DNA from: Pyronema omphalodes | Lineage: Eukaryota > Ascomycota > Pezizomycetes > Pezizales > Pyronemataceae | Direction of reading: 5' to 3' | DNA length: 64,000 bases | NCBI GenBank assembly: GCA_024516155.1 | Contig: JAJJXM010000038.1 | Span: 434,001 to 498,000, forward strand | Shown: positions 10,801 through 20,326 of the stretch, one piece after another | How the letters are laid out: each line of letters opens with the position of its first letter | Position numbering within the stretch: position 1 is the first letter of the stretch | Made by a program: the position numbers and the translations under genes | Notes under the pieces: generated by a model | The model's input: the letters and a program-made list of their open reading frames with translations, nothing else | Told to the model about the DNA's origin: nothing | The model's database searches: none

Positions 10801-11502
10801 GCTGAGTTCGCTTACAACAACTCAGTAACCAGCGCTACAGGACTATCACCTTTTTATGCGAATTACGGTTACAACCCCATTGCCAGCAATCCCATTCCAA
10901 CAGCTGTGCAAAACCCGGCCAGCAAAGCATACGCTCATTGGATGCATACAGTGCATGAAGGTGCTAGGTCAGCATTACAGAAGGCACAAGAAAGAATGAA
11001 GAAGTATGCAGACCTTCAGCGAAAGGAGGCCCCTACTTACCAAGTTGGAGACTTGGTTATGCTCGATGGACGACACATAAAAACAAGACGCCCATCACAC
11101 AAATTGGATCACAAATTACATGGTCCATTCCAAATCGAAAAGGTCATATCCCCAACAGCAATACGTCTCACACTACCAAGAAGATGGAAGATTCACAATG
11201 TCTTCCACACTTCCCTACTGGAGCCCTTCCACACTGGAACCAGAGCTCCACCAGACCCAAACAAAATTCTTCGGGAAGCAGACGATGTTGAGGGAAGCGA
11301 GGAGTACGACATAGACGAAATTATGAGCAGCTACAAATCAGGCAGCAGAGTACTTTACCTTGTCAAATGGCTAGGGTGGCCCAACAAGAAAGACTGGACG
11401 GCAGAACCCTTCGACAACTTTTCAGTAGGAGGTCAGGAGAAGCTAAGAGATTTCCATCTCAAGTATCCTGATTCTCCGAGGGACTACCGACTCAAAGACT
11501 AA
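7894..11502 (+). CDS. Pol of chromovirus A1 (protease, RT, RNase H, integrase, chromodomain)
   Basis: This polyprotein copies RNA to cDNA and inserts it in the genome. The start given is the first ATG, but translation probably enters at 7807 by -1 frameshifting. Domains by residue from 7894: aspartic protease DTGSTAALLD (58-67); reverse transcriptase about 240-430 with YIDD (about 397-400); RNase H about 535-660 with ETDASD; integrase zinc finger H-H-C-C near 770-820 (ending CMECQKD); integrase core D,D,E with MDFITDLP (844), SDRDSRF (about 904) and TERLNQ (about 941); GPY-type C-terminus; chromodomain about 1137-1195 (YLVKWLGW). All catalytic residues are present and no stop interrupts. The order is that of fungal chromoviruses, whose chromodomains usually direct integration to marked chromatin. 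Confidence 0.95.
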   Translation: MDSLLSTRTKSRRKDNGAAIPVTQESAPTPPHHGPRPIINMVLNWSKNQQRTVRVLLDTGSTAALLDKAFVHKYKIPTVKRDTPLQIRNFNNEIVAGAGEVFTVPFILQHKKHFAAESFEVAPLDSDCDAILPYWWMALHQPCNLWGDQDKISFTSSRCKEKCTKAQASAFSLKVDKHVLDHPEALVLGHISSVSTKEELSEALQQVPEKFRGWINIMTKEAADRLPDHKPYDHAIDLVEGEKPPWGPVYALNEVELETLREWLKDMLRTGKIRPSKSPAAAPILFVPKPHGRGLRLCVDYRGINKITIANRYPLPLMSELQDRVRGAKIFTKMDLKNGYHLIRIKEGDEWKTAFRCRYGLYEFSVMPFGLSNAPATFQDMMNHIFRDMLDQGVIAYIDDVLIYAETEEEHDKLVKEVLKRLEENGLVISPEKCVWGQNRVEFLGYIISENGIEMAKDKVQTVLVWEPPKSLKETQGFLGFANFYRRFIKDFSKICRPLTESTKGDAKKWEWTVAMELAFDELKSRFTTAPILSHFDPREVCIVETDASDFALGAVLSQKGEDGKLHPIAFHSRKFTPAEINYEIHDKELLAIVDSFKVWRRYLEGAMHTVQVYSDHQNLEYFTTTKVLNRRQARWAQELAGVDFKIFYRPGVKNGKPDALSRRPEFRPEKGGGEDQPITTILHKSHFASISSISSAGEGTSFIISSARLSSIPFIKWSEEFLKMVKEAGKLDEIYVEATKKIKEPLTIDNGIVYRKEKLWVPKDLVRTVLESEHDSKIAGHFGQDKTIELIRRNFWWPRMEEQIITYVKSCMECQKDKKARHLKYGLLQPLELPYAPWQSIAMDFITDLPESNGCDQLWVIVDRFSKMAHFIPLQKDGKTTADLVRIFAKEIWKLHGLPTDIVSDRDSRFTSTTWKAFLGTLAIKPRMSTAFHPQTDGQTERLNQTIEAYLRSFVNHEMNDWVDLLPMAEFAYNNSVTSATGLSPFYANYGYNPIASNPIPTAVQNPASKAYAHWMHTVHEGARSALQKAQERMKKYADLQRKEAPTYQVGDLVMLDGRHIKTRRPSHKLDHKLHGPFQIEKVISPTAIRLTLPRRWKIHNVFHTSLLEPFHTGTRAPPDPNKILREADDVEGSEEYDIDEIMSSYKSGSRVLYLVKWLGWPNKKDWTAEPFDNFSVGGQEKLRDFHLKYPDSPRDYRLKD

Positions 11503-11673
11503 TGCTTGATGTTTTTCCCATGTGGTTTTCATCAGGTAGAGTTGGTAGTAGGATGTAGGGGCTGGAGGACTACATCCAAAATTGATCACTTAAGTCACTA
11601 GGCTACGGCGTGGTGCGATCACAGAAAGATGAACTACGAGCTTCGGGACGAAGCTTGAACAGGGGAGAGGTGG
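11503..11673 (+). other. A1 3' untranslated part and polypurine tract
   Basis: The non-coding tail of the element ends in AACAGGGGAGAGGTGG (11658-11673), a polypurine tract directly before the 3' LTR. The last three bases TGG are relevant to the extra TGG found at the 5' end of A2. Confidence 0.8.
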
Positions 11674-13081
11674 TGTCACACCCTAAAATGTGTGAGGATA
11701 GAATTGGTATCATATATAACGCAATGGAGAATATGGCAAACTCGACAGAGAATGAATAGTCAGATTAGTATCCCGGGCCGGAACCCCCAGAGGAGCTCCG
11801 ACAAGCCACGTCACGTGATTCGTGACTTTCCGATAGGACCTCACGAGGATCCCGGCCCGAGGCGTCGCAACTATTATTCAATGTCAGTTTGGGAGGATTC
11901 AGAAGAGAAGAGATTGGGGAACACTTACCTCATGGGTGTCGACTTACCCGTGAGCAACTACGAACGACGCTGATGGAGAACGAAGACGAAGACGAAAGGA
12001 CACCTCCTTATACTTGAGGAGTGTTCGGAAGTTCACGGCTACAAAGGGGTCTGCATCGGAAGAGAGTTCCAAGGATGTGCAGAGCGGTGCGACGAAATCA
12101 TCCGGTGTTACTTAGTTGGGTGAATGGTCAGCCAGGAAGACAAGGCAGAGTCTAGTCGGCAAACAGGAGTGGGGCTATGGACAAGGGTCAAGATTGCTAA
12201 GGCATGAGACGACGTCCATAAGCATGCAACCCTCTCAAGGAAACTGTTTGGTGGAACCGATATGACGCGCCCTTAGGCTATTGACTACCAACCAAGGAAC
12301 AGCTCGGCGTTTGCATCCACACCAGGGTGTGGCTGCGCGCAAATGCGCGCAGGTGGAGCCATAATGACATCACACAGGAATGTGTCGGAGTGATCCACTC
12401 CGGTAGGACATGGATGCCTTATGATGTCAAATTCCTCCATTCGCAATCGAGATTCTCTAGGGAGATCTATGATAGCACGACTCACAAGATAAATGACTCA
12501 CATGTTATTTGTCAGAAGAGTTCATGCATTATGCAGTCAAGCGGAGTTGCCCTCCAATATGACTCATAACCCTGACACCTGATTGGAAGGTGTGGTAGTA
12601 CAGAGAGGAATGTCAAGGATTAGTCTGACGATAGCAAGAATCATGCAAGCAAGTAATCAATATGATTACGCACTTCGTATGATGCAATCTATCAGCAGAT
12701 GCGTCTCAGAAATGACTCTTGTCTTATCTCCTAGGCTCAGTTTGGAAATTGGTTCCCTAGGAAGTCTGGGCGAACTTGTAGACGAAAGTCTATAAAAGAG
12801 CCTTTGTCTTCCCTCTCTCTCCTCCATCATCAACCATTTGATCCTCTACGCGACGATACCATTATCACCAACGAATACCTCCGAAGACAACCCTTAAGTT
12901 TATTCCGCCTGTGATCGATTAATTCTCTTCCTAGCTTTATCTTTGGATAAGCTCTATTAGTTCTTGGGAACAAAGTGTCTGTCGGTTCTTGGGAACGAAG
13001 TGTCTGTTAACACTGAGAACGAAGCACTAGAGATACAATCGGATAAGCCTCTGCATAGTCGAAGCTGTGCCCAGGTTCACA
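11674..13081 (+). repeat. Element A1 3' LTR (1408 bp)
   Basis: The sequence is colinear with 4122-5529, and I found no difference on reading the two together. It is followed by the TSD CGGTT at 13082-13086 and then by element B sequence. Confidence 0.95.
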
Positions 13082-16000
13082 CGGTTTATCGGGATACTTT
13101 TTATGAAAGTCGTCAACGGCTTTACTGTCGGAATGGAGTTCGGCGGGTTCCCAATCGGGCATATCGTATCCAACCCATTTAACCATATACTGAAGTTTCT
13201 TCCGGTGAATTCGGGAGTCGAGGATAGCTTCGATGAAGTATTCGTCTTCACCGTCGATTTCCACCGGGGGTGGTGGGTCTGATTGTTGACCGGGGTAGGG
13301 GTCATTCGCAGCGGGTTCCAATAAGGAAACATGTTGAACGTTGTGACATTTCATTGTCGGAGGTAGTTCTAATCGATAGGCATAGGGGGATACTTTGGCG
13401 ATAATCTTGAGGGGTCCGTAACGTTTGTTATCTAATTTCCGGGAGGGTCGACGGGTTTTCCAATTACGGGCATTCATCCATACCAGATCTCCGGGCTGAT
13501 AATTCGGTGACGGGAGTCGATGTTTATCGGCATTCTCTTGATAACGTAGATTAGCTCTGTTGATCTCAGCTCGTAAATGGTTATGGATTTCGGCGAGGGT
13601 TTTCGAAGTTGTGAGGGCCCGTCGATCGTTTACATCGTTCGTAGCTGCTGGAAGTAAATCGAATTGACAACGGGGGTCGAATCCTTTATTGGCAAAGAAC
13701 GGGGAAGTTCCCGTTGTCTCGGATGCTTGGTTATTCGCAGCGAATTCCGCTAATGGTAACCAGTCAGCCCAATCGTCTTGAAGATAGTTGACGTGAGCTC
13801 GGAGGTATTGTTCCATAATGGCGTTCATTCGTTCTGTTTGGCCGTCCGTTTGGGGATGGAATGCTGTAGATAATCGAGGCTCGATTCCCAAACGTCGACA
13901 GAGATTCTTCCAAAACAAAGCAGCGAATTGGGGTCCTCGATCAGAGATAATGGTAAGAGGGAGTCCATGCAATCGAAAGATGTGGGTAATAAACAAAGAC
14001 GATAATTCCTATGCGTCGATGTCTGTTCGACAGGCAATCAGATGTCGTTCTTTGGTTAATCTATCCACAACTACCCAAATTGCATCACACCCATTGGACC
14101 ACGGTAATCCTGTTACGAAGTCCATTGATATGTCCTGCCAGGGTCTTTCTGGAATAGGTAGTGGACGTAGGATACCAAACGGGGCATGTCTGGTAGGTTT
14201 CGAACGTTGGCAGGTATGACAATTTCGAATATATCTTTCCACGTCTGTCCTCATCTGGGGCCACGTATAGGTTCTTGAGAGGTATTCTAATGTTTTAGAT
14301 CTACCTGGGTGTCCAGCCGTAGGAGAGTCGTGGTGTTGTTGCATTAGGTGTAATCGTAGGGGTTCGTAATTCGGGACCCATAAACATCCCCGGTAGAATA
14401 AACGGTTATTGTTTACTGTACATTCAGCTAATGTAATGTCTTTACAATAACGAGTGTTATTGTTTAGCATTTCAATAACCTTAATGGGGAATGGGTCTTT
14501 CTCGTAAGCTTCCGTGAAGAGCTGGGATAAGGTGGGGTTTGTTTGTTGTGGGTCCGGTATTACGGTTTGTTGCGAATTCGTTATTGTTTGTTGATTACTG
14601 GGGGTAACAGCCGCAGCGTGAAGGATATTCTCTGGCTTAATGATCGTTGTGTGGTTCTCTAGGGAGCGTTCATCCCCCTCTTTAGGCAGATCTCCGGATC
14701 GGCGAGTCAGTGCGTCTGGTTTACCGCCCGCGGTACCGGGGCGGTAAACAATCTTAAAATTAAACTGAGACAAGAACTGGGACCAACGGGCTTGACGGCG
14801 GTTCAAGAGCTTTGTCGAAGTGAAATACTCCAGATTCTTATGATCTGACAGTACTCGAATGGGGTTAATAACAGATTGCAATTCGGGACGCCATTCTTCG
14901 AAGGCCCGGACGATAGCCATGAGTTCTTTATCGTATATCTCATAATTACATTCGGCAGGGGAATGTTTCTTTGAGAAGTAAGCAATAGGATGTAAGATTC
15001 CTTCATCATCATATTGAGAAAGAACTCCGGCGGAGACGTAATCAGAAGCATCGGTTTCGACAATAACATCCCGGTCTGGGTCGAAACGAGCCAAAACGGG
15101 GGCGGATGTAAATGTTGATTTCAATTCCTCAAAGGCCTGTTGTTGGGATTCCGAACAGACGAAAGGAACTCCTTTACGTGTGAGTAACGTGAGAGGTTGG
15201 ACTATTTTTGAATAGTTCTTAACGAAACGTCGATAGAAGTTTGCAAATCCCAAAAACGCTCTAACATCTTTGAGGTTCCGGGGAGATTCCCAATCTCGAA
15301 CTGCAGTAATCTTCTCAGGGTCCATCTTTATACCTTCTGTACTAATGATGAGTCCTAAGTACTTTACTTCCTTCTGATGGAACTCGCATTTCTCTGGTTT
15401 GAGATGTAACCCTGCTTTTTCGAATGCTTCGAGAATCAATTTAACATGTTGTTTATGTTCTTCGAGATTATCCGAATAGATCAGGGTGTCATCCAAATAG
15501 GCAGTACAGAATCGATCAAGGTAAGGTGCCAATACGTCGTTAATGAAGTTCTGAAACGTAGCAGGGGCATTGGTAAGTCCGAAGGGCATAACCAATGATT
15601 CGAATAATCCGTACCGGGTACGAAAAGCGGTTTTCCATTCTTCCCCATTTGCCATACGTATTAAGTTATACGCCCCCCTAATGTCGAGCTTAGTGAACCA
15701 CTTAGCTCTTGAAAGGTTCATTAAGGTATCCTGCATCAGGGGAAGAGGGTAGCGATTCTTGATCGTTCCGGCGTTGATTCCACGATAATCGACCACCAAA
15801 CGTAATGAACCATCGCCTTTCTTTACGAAAAGAATGGGAGCGGCCGCTGGGGACGAGGAAGCACGGATGAAACCTTTGGTAAGGTTCTCATCTAACCAAC
15901 GTTTCAATTCCTCCAACTCTGGACGTGATAGGGAGTAAAGAGGACCGAAGGGAGGCTGAAAACCATCGACGAGTGATATCTTGTGATCCGACGGTCCATG

Positions 16001-16915
16001 GGGCGGTAACTTATCGGCGTTGACTTTTTCAAAGATTCCCAAGTACTGGTGATATTCGGGTGGTACAATAGTCTTAAGATCCGGTTCCTCTTTCTCTGGT
16101 TGAAGGGCTGTGGTGATTTCATTCAAAGATAAGGAGAATTGTTCGACTTTTCCGTAACGGTTGTTGGCATTGTTTACAATTCGTCGAAACGTCGTAGCTG
16201 AGATGGCACAGATCTTATTCTGTTGTTTCGGAGCAATACCCTTAACAGGGGTGGGTGTTAATGTGGTTCGGTGGGGGAGGCAGTTTGGTGATGAGAATTT
16301 GATATCGTTATCGGCGAAGTTTATTGTAACATCGTGTTTACGAAGCCATGGGATTCCTAAAACGAGGGGATAATGACCAAGCCGAGTAACGTAGGCAGTT
16401 AGTAATTCATGATGGTCTCCTATTGTACATTCGACTTCAACGTATTCGGTGATGTCTCCTGATGAAATAGGTCGTCCATCAATTACTTCGACCATTTTGG
16501 GGTTTTTCAATTGATAACGGGGGAAGTTGTGTTGGCGTGCGAAGTCTTCGTTCATGAAGGAAATTCCTGTGCATCCGCAGTCTACGAGAGCATGAGTATC
16601 GATCTTGGTATTGTGTTCAGTTAGTGTACATGGCACGACCAAATGATTCCCATCCAATTCGTTTTCTTGTTTACTTGACAAAGAACTAGCGGATACATAA
16701 ACGATTTCCTGAGATGAAACGAAAGACGAGGCAGGGGCTGGTCCAACAACAGAGCCAACAGGCTGTTGATGGACTACTCTTTTCCCTGGTCGACATCGGG
16801 GTTTGTTGGGATATCCAAAACCTCGGCGGCGGCTAGGCGAATCTTGCGGGAGTTGTTTGCTGCCAACGTAGAACATTCGTTCTTGAAATGATCGGCTGAT
16901 CCACAATAAAGACAA
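13082..16915 (-). pseudogene. Pol of chromovirus B, one nonsense codon, C-terminus cut by A1
   Basis: The minus-strand polyprotein has an aspartic protease (LVDCGCTGISF, a D-C-G active-site variant), reverse transcriptase with YLDD, RNase H (VIVETDASDYVSAGVLSQ), an integrase zinc finger ending CHTCQRSK, and an integrase core starting MDFVTGLPW. The frame runs 16915-14009, stops at TAG (14009-14011), and resumes in the same frame at 14008 with the second Asp (SDRGPQF), HPQTDGQTER and a chromodomain (LQYMVKWVGYDMPDWEP). A single in-frame TAG thus splits integrase between its first and second catalytic Asp. The last codons lie beyond A1 at about 4091-4116. Pol is in -1 frame relative to gag and overlaps it at 16774-16915. 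Confidence 0.92.
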
Positions 16916-17892
16916 AGTCCCTTAGCCATTCGTTCATCACGACGGCGTTGGTTCTGAGCCTTTTGGGAAGCTGATAGGTCCATGGGGGCCGATCCGTAAT
17001 TACCACTATTGGTATTCGTTGGGTGGGACGCCGGGCGAGACGGCGTGGAGCTGGAACGACTGGGGACCGAAGAAACGTGCCGCTTTGTGGTGTTTGAATG
17101 AGCTCGAATTCTGTAATCTAGCTTCATACAAAGATCCACAAATTTGGTGAAGTTCTGAGGTTCTTCGGCTTGGTAAACAAGACTGGTCTGAAGGTCTCGA
17201 GAGAGTCCACGCTTCAGAGCAGCCTTCTTTGCGTTTTCGTCGTAGTTCAAGATAGCCATTAATCGTTGGAATTCTGCGTAGTATTGGCTAAACTCACGGT
17301 TGCCCTGTTGAAGTTTATCCAATTCCGCAGATGCAGTACCAACTTGATCAGGATCTCCGAAGGCAGCTTCCAGAATTGTAATGAGAGCCTCAACGTCCTT
17401 AAGCTTAATCTTATCTGTAAGGACGTAGGGTTGAATTTGATTCTGAGCGTTGCCTTTGAGATATCCATAAGTATAACGTAGCTTATGTTGATCGTCGGTA
17501 AAACGGGAGGAGTCTCCGGCGAGCTTGGATCTGACCTTCGAGATGAAGTTCAAGAGTTCCTTGCGTTCACCAGAGAACTCAGGTGGGTGAGGTAATTCGA
17601 TGGGACGGGTATTCGGAAGGGGACCGTTCTTCGTAAGGGCTTGTAGGAGTCGAACGGAGGCGTTGGCGCTTTCGAGATCTCTTTCCAAATCGGTAATTCG
17701 TTGAGCGTAGAGGGAGTTGTCCTTTCGAGCTTCTGTGAGTTCGGCTCGGAGGTCGTCCCTAAGTTGACAGTCTCGTTCGTATTCTTTTACGGCGTTACGG
17801 ACCAATTTGATCTTCGTAGGGTCCTGTTCGACCTCTAACCTTTCGGCTTCGTTGAGGTACAGGGCCACGACGACCTTGTTGTTTTGGTCCAT
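16774..17892 (-). CDS. Gag of chromovirus B
   Basis: The protein has 372 residues. A charged N-terminus with a coiled-coil-like segment (about 30-80) comes first. A retrotransposon gag region follows at about 95-260 (PHPPEFSGERKELLNFISKV, LDKLQQGNREFSQYYAEFQR). A Ser/Thr/Pro linker precedes one CCHC zinc knuckle, CLYCGSADHFKNEC. It has the normal size for a fungal Gypsy Gag and no break. The stop TAG at 16774-16776 lies one codon after a slippery heptamer, so a fraction of ribosomes would enter pol. Confidence 0.93.
   Translation of the reverse strand: MDQNNKVVVALYLNEAERLEVEQDPTKIKLVRNAVKEYERDCQLRDDLRAELTEARKDNSLYAQRITDLERDLESANASVRLLQALTKNGPLPNTRPIELPHPPEFSGERKELLNFISKVRSKLAGDSSRFTDDQHKLRYTYGYLKGNAQNQIQPYVLTDKIKLKDVEALITILEAAFGDPDQVGTASAELDKLQQGNREFSQYYAEFQRLMAILNYDENAKKAALKRGLSRDLQTSLVYQAEEPQNFTKFVDLCMKLDYRIRAHSNTTKRHVSSVPSRSSSTPSRPASHPTNTNSGNYGSAPMDLSASQKAQNQRRRDERMAKGLCLYCGSADHFKNECSTLAANNSRKIRLAAAEVLDIPTNPDVDQGKE
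16780..16786 (-). promoter_or_regulatory. Canonical -1 slippery heptamer in element B
   Basis: On the minus strand the gag frame reads CAG GGA AAA GAG TAG. The heptamer G GGA AAA matches the X XXY YYZ rule exactly in the gag frame. Shifting by -1 gives GGG AAA AGA, which is the pol frame and avoids the gag stop two codons later. Confidence 0.85.
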
Positions 17893-18135
17893 TTCGAGGG
17901 ATTAACGGAGGTGCCAGATGTTGGTTTCGTCGTTATATTGAATTCGAGTTGCTGCGTATTCGTTTCCGAGTTGTCGAGCAATTTCGATTTCGTCAAGGAC
18001 GACGGGGTTTTCGAGGGAACGGAAGATCGGTAATAGATTGATGAATTCGTAGAACCAGAGGTTGTGAAGCATGTAAAGCTTGTTGTAATCGAGAGTTGAC
18101 GGTAGAGCCGGCAGGTCTTGATTACACAGTTATGT
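17893..18135 (-). other. Element B leader
   Basis: This is the 243-bp untranslated region between the B 5' LTR and gag. On the minus strand the bases after the LTR (ACATAACTGTG) should include the primer-binding site; I cannot assign a tRNA. Confidence 0.55.
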
Positions 18136-19275
18136 TGTAACGGCGAACAAGGGAGAGATAGCTGACGGAGAACCTGAGGGCTCTTCTCAATTATTCACTC
18201 TTGAGTTCGATGGATATATCCTTATAATAACTTCAACGTTAGAAACTCTTAAGCTGTGTCTAGCATCAACTTAAAGACTTTCTGTGTTTAGAAGTTAAGG
18301 AAATAAACAAAGATTTCAAGGGACAAAGAGATCCAAAGACGGGGACGAGAACGAGGACGTAAACAAAGATTTTCGACAAAGTATTTGAATTTGTAAATAA
18401 ACAAATAACTGTGTAAGGAGAAAAGAAAAACAAAATAAACAAACAAAGAAACAATCCTCTTATATACAATTTTTCCTCCTTACACGCCGAGCCACTACTT
18501 GCAGAATTTTCCCGCAAAATAATCAAGTAAACAACGCGGTCGCGGTTGCGCGTTCTAGACGCGCTAACGCGTTCGTACCAAATTAGCGTGTTTGCGTGCA
18601 CAGCCTCGTCGCGCGCTCGTTAGCGTATCTCGCGTGCGCGATAGCGTAACTCGCGTGCGCGGTAGCGTACTTCGCGTGCGCGCTAGCGTAACCCTAAGCG
18701 TAGTCACGCGCGCGCTTCCGTAACCCTAATCGTGCGCGTGCGTCCGTAACCCTAACCCTAGCTGTGCGCGTACGGTCACAAACCTAACCCTAGTTTGTGT
18801 GCGTGCGGGTGCAACCCTAACCCTAGTCACGTGAAACCAGATCAGCTGCGATTGGAAAGATGGTGCAATACTGATAAGGTCACATGACTAGATCTTATCT
18901 TATCGATAAGATGATCGTGCCCTAGCCCTAGTCACGTGTGCGCACATTAGTAGACCAGTGCGCGTGCATACTGATCTACTATTGATTAGAACACGTGACC
19001 GATCTTATCTAATCGGATAAGATGATCGGTAGACCGTAGGTATGGAATTTCCGAAAAGGGATCCGAGCTAACCCCTAACCCTGGGGGTAAGTCACGTGAC
19101 CTTTTTGACAATTTGGGAATTGAGCGCAACCCTAACCCAGGCGAGTGACGAGTGATGATCGAAGACCGAAGGATAATAGAAATAAATAAACAAACGAGTG
19201 CTGGATAATGAAGCGAATGATAATAGGTGAATGAATGACGAGGAGGGGGAAGGTAATAATTCTCGAGCCGTGACA
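18136..19275 (-). repeat. Element B 5' LTR (1140 bp)
   Basis: This is the same length as 2914-4053, with differences seen at about five positions (for example GGCGAAC against GGCAAAC near the left end, and AGCTAACC against AGCTGACC). It drives minus-strand transcription toward gag; the TATA-like motif is at 18459-18466. It is followed by TSD CCGTG (19276-19280). Confidence 0.93.
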
Positions 19276-19280
19276 CCGTG

Positions 19281-20318
19281 TATCCTTCAGTGCTGCTGCC
19301 ATCAGAACGCGATGGTTTTTTGCTGGTCGTTGTTTTGTTTTGTTGGAGTGAGGTGAAGTTGTGGTGTCGAATCTTGCTTTGCTGTGGTTAACTCAAGCCA
19401 AGAGGAAAATTTAGTGACATGGTTCGGAAGCCGGGGAAACCTAAGGCTATAGCGCTATACAGTCTGGGGTCATTATTTTAGGTCGGCCAGAGCTACAAAG
19501 AGGGTGAAGTCCACAGATTAGACCATCGGTAATAGAGGACCCAGGTATGTCTATGTAGTGTGCGATACGTAGATATCGTTTCACGCCGAGGATGCGTTTG
19601 CCGAGGTCAAGTACCGTCGAGTGATATTCCGTGAAGTCGTGTTGAATTTATGCGGTGATTGCGTCACAGTTATCCTCCTATAAGTTCTCGTTCTTTCACT
19701 TTACAGACAAGATTATTAGATTTGATTGATAACACAGTTGTTCTATCGCCACTGTGATTATCGGAAACAGCGGAATCTAGCTTATCAAACGAGACTGCGC
19801 CGAAACATGTAGCAACCATCACCCACCCCCTTGAAGCTCAGAAAATCTCAAAGTACATATAGTATATCGGCAATCCAATGAAGTTAGCCTGCTGTAAAAG
19901 AATTCTCAAACTAAGTCACGTTGATGGCGTATGCTTGTAGTGAACACAAGAGTGCCATTTTCTGATTAAAGAGACCTTTAGAAACCGGGAAAGACACACG
20001 AACTCCAATGGTTATCATAAGTGCTTAAAAATTAAAGCTACATCAACTACCAGGTAATTAATCCAGGGTTATTATTCATATATTCCATAGCCTTATTATC
20101 CCAGTAGCCAATCATAAGATCAATCAAAGCCCCAACAAACGGGCCAATATCTACTAAAATCCTCCAAGATCTACTGAACCCTTATTTTCAACATCACCCA
20201 GAATTCATGTATTCCATTTCATTCATTAACTACCCATAACTATCCACTCCTATTCCAATCCCGACTGTAACATGTACCGTATACCCGCCTCAAGAAGTAC
20301 AGGAATATATTACTGTAT
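19281..20318. other. Non-coding spacer between elements B and A2
   Basis: About 1 kb of apparently host sequence continues the target site of B. I see no open frame of note, no repeat and no RNA gene. The last bases, AAGCC (20319-20323), are the left TSD of A2. Confidence 0.5.
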
Positions 20319-20326
20319 AAGCCTGG

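Larger units (their letters stand above)
4122..13081 (+). mobile_element. Ty3/Gypsy chromovirus A, copy 1 (A1), nested in B
   Basis: The element is full length (8960 bp) with 1408-bp LTRs that look identical, a perfect 5-bp TSD (CGGTT at 4117-4121 and 13082-13086), intact gag (723 aa) and intact pol (1202 aa from the first ATG). Identical LTRs and open frames indicate a very recent and possibly competent insertion. It entered B in opposite orientation, within the last codons of B pol. Confidence 0.96.
2914..19275 (-). mobile_element. Ty3/Gypsy chromovirus B, minus strand, interrupted by element A1
   Basis: Two 1140-bp LTRs (2914-4053 and 18136-19275) enclose minus-strand gag and pol. The TSD CCGTG is present at 2909-2913 and 19276-19280. 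Element A1 (4122-13081) is inserted between B's integrase C-terminus and its 3' LTR; without A1, B would be about 7.4 kb. I spotted about five base differences between the LTRs. One in-frame TAG in integrase and the A1 insertion make this copy non-autonomous. Confidence 0.93.
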
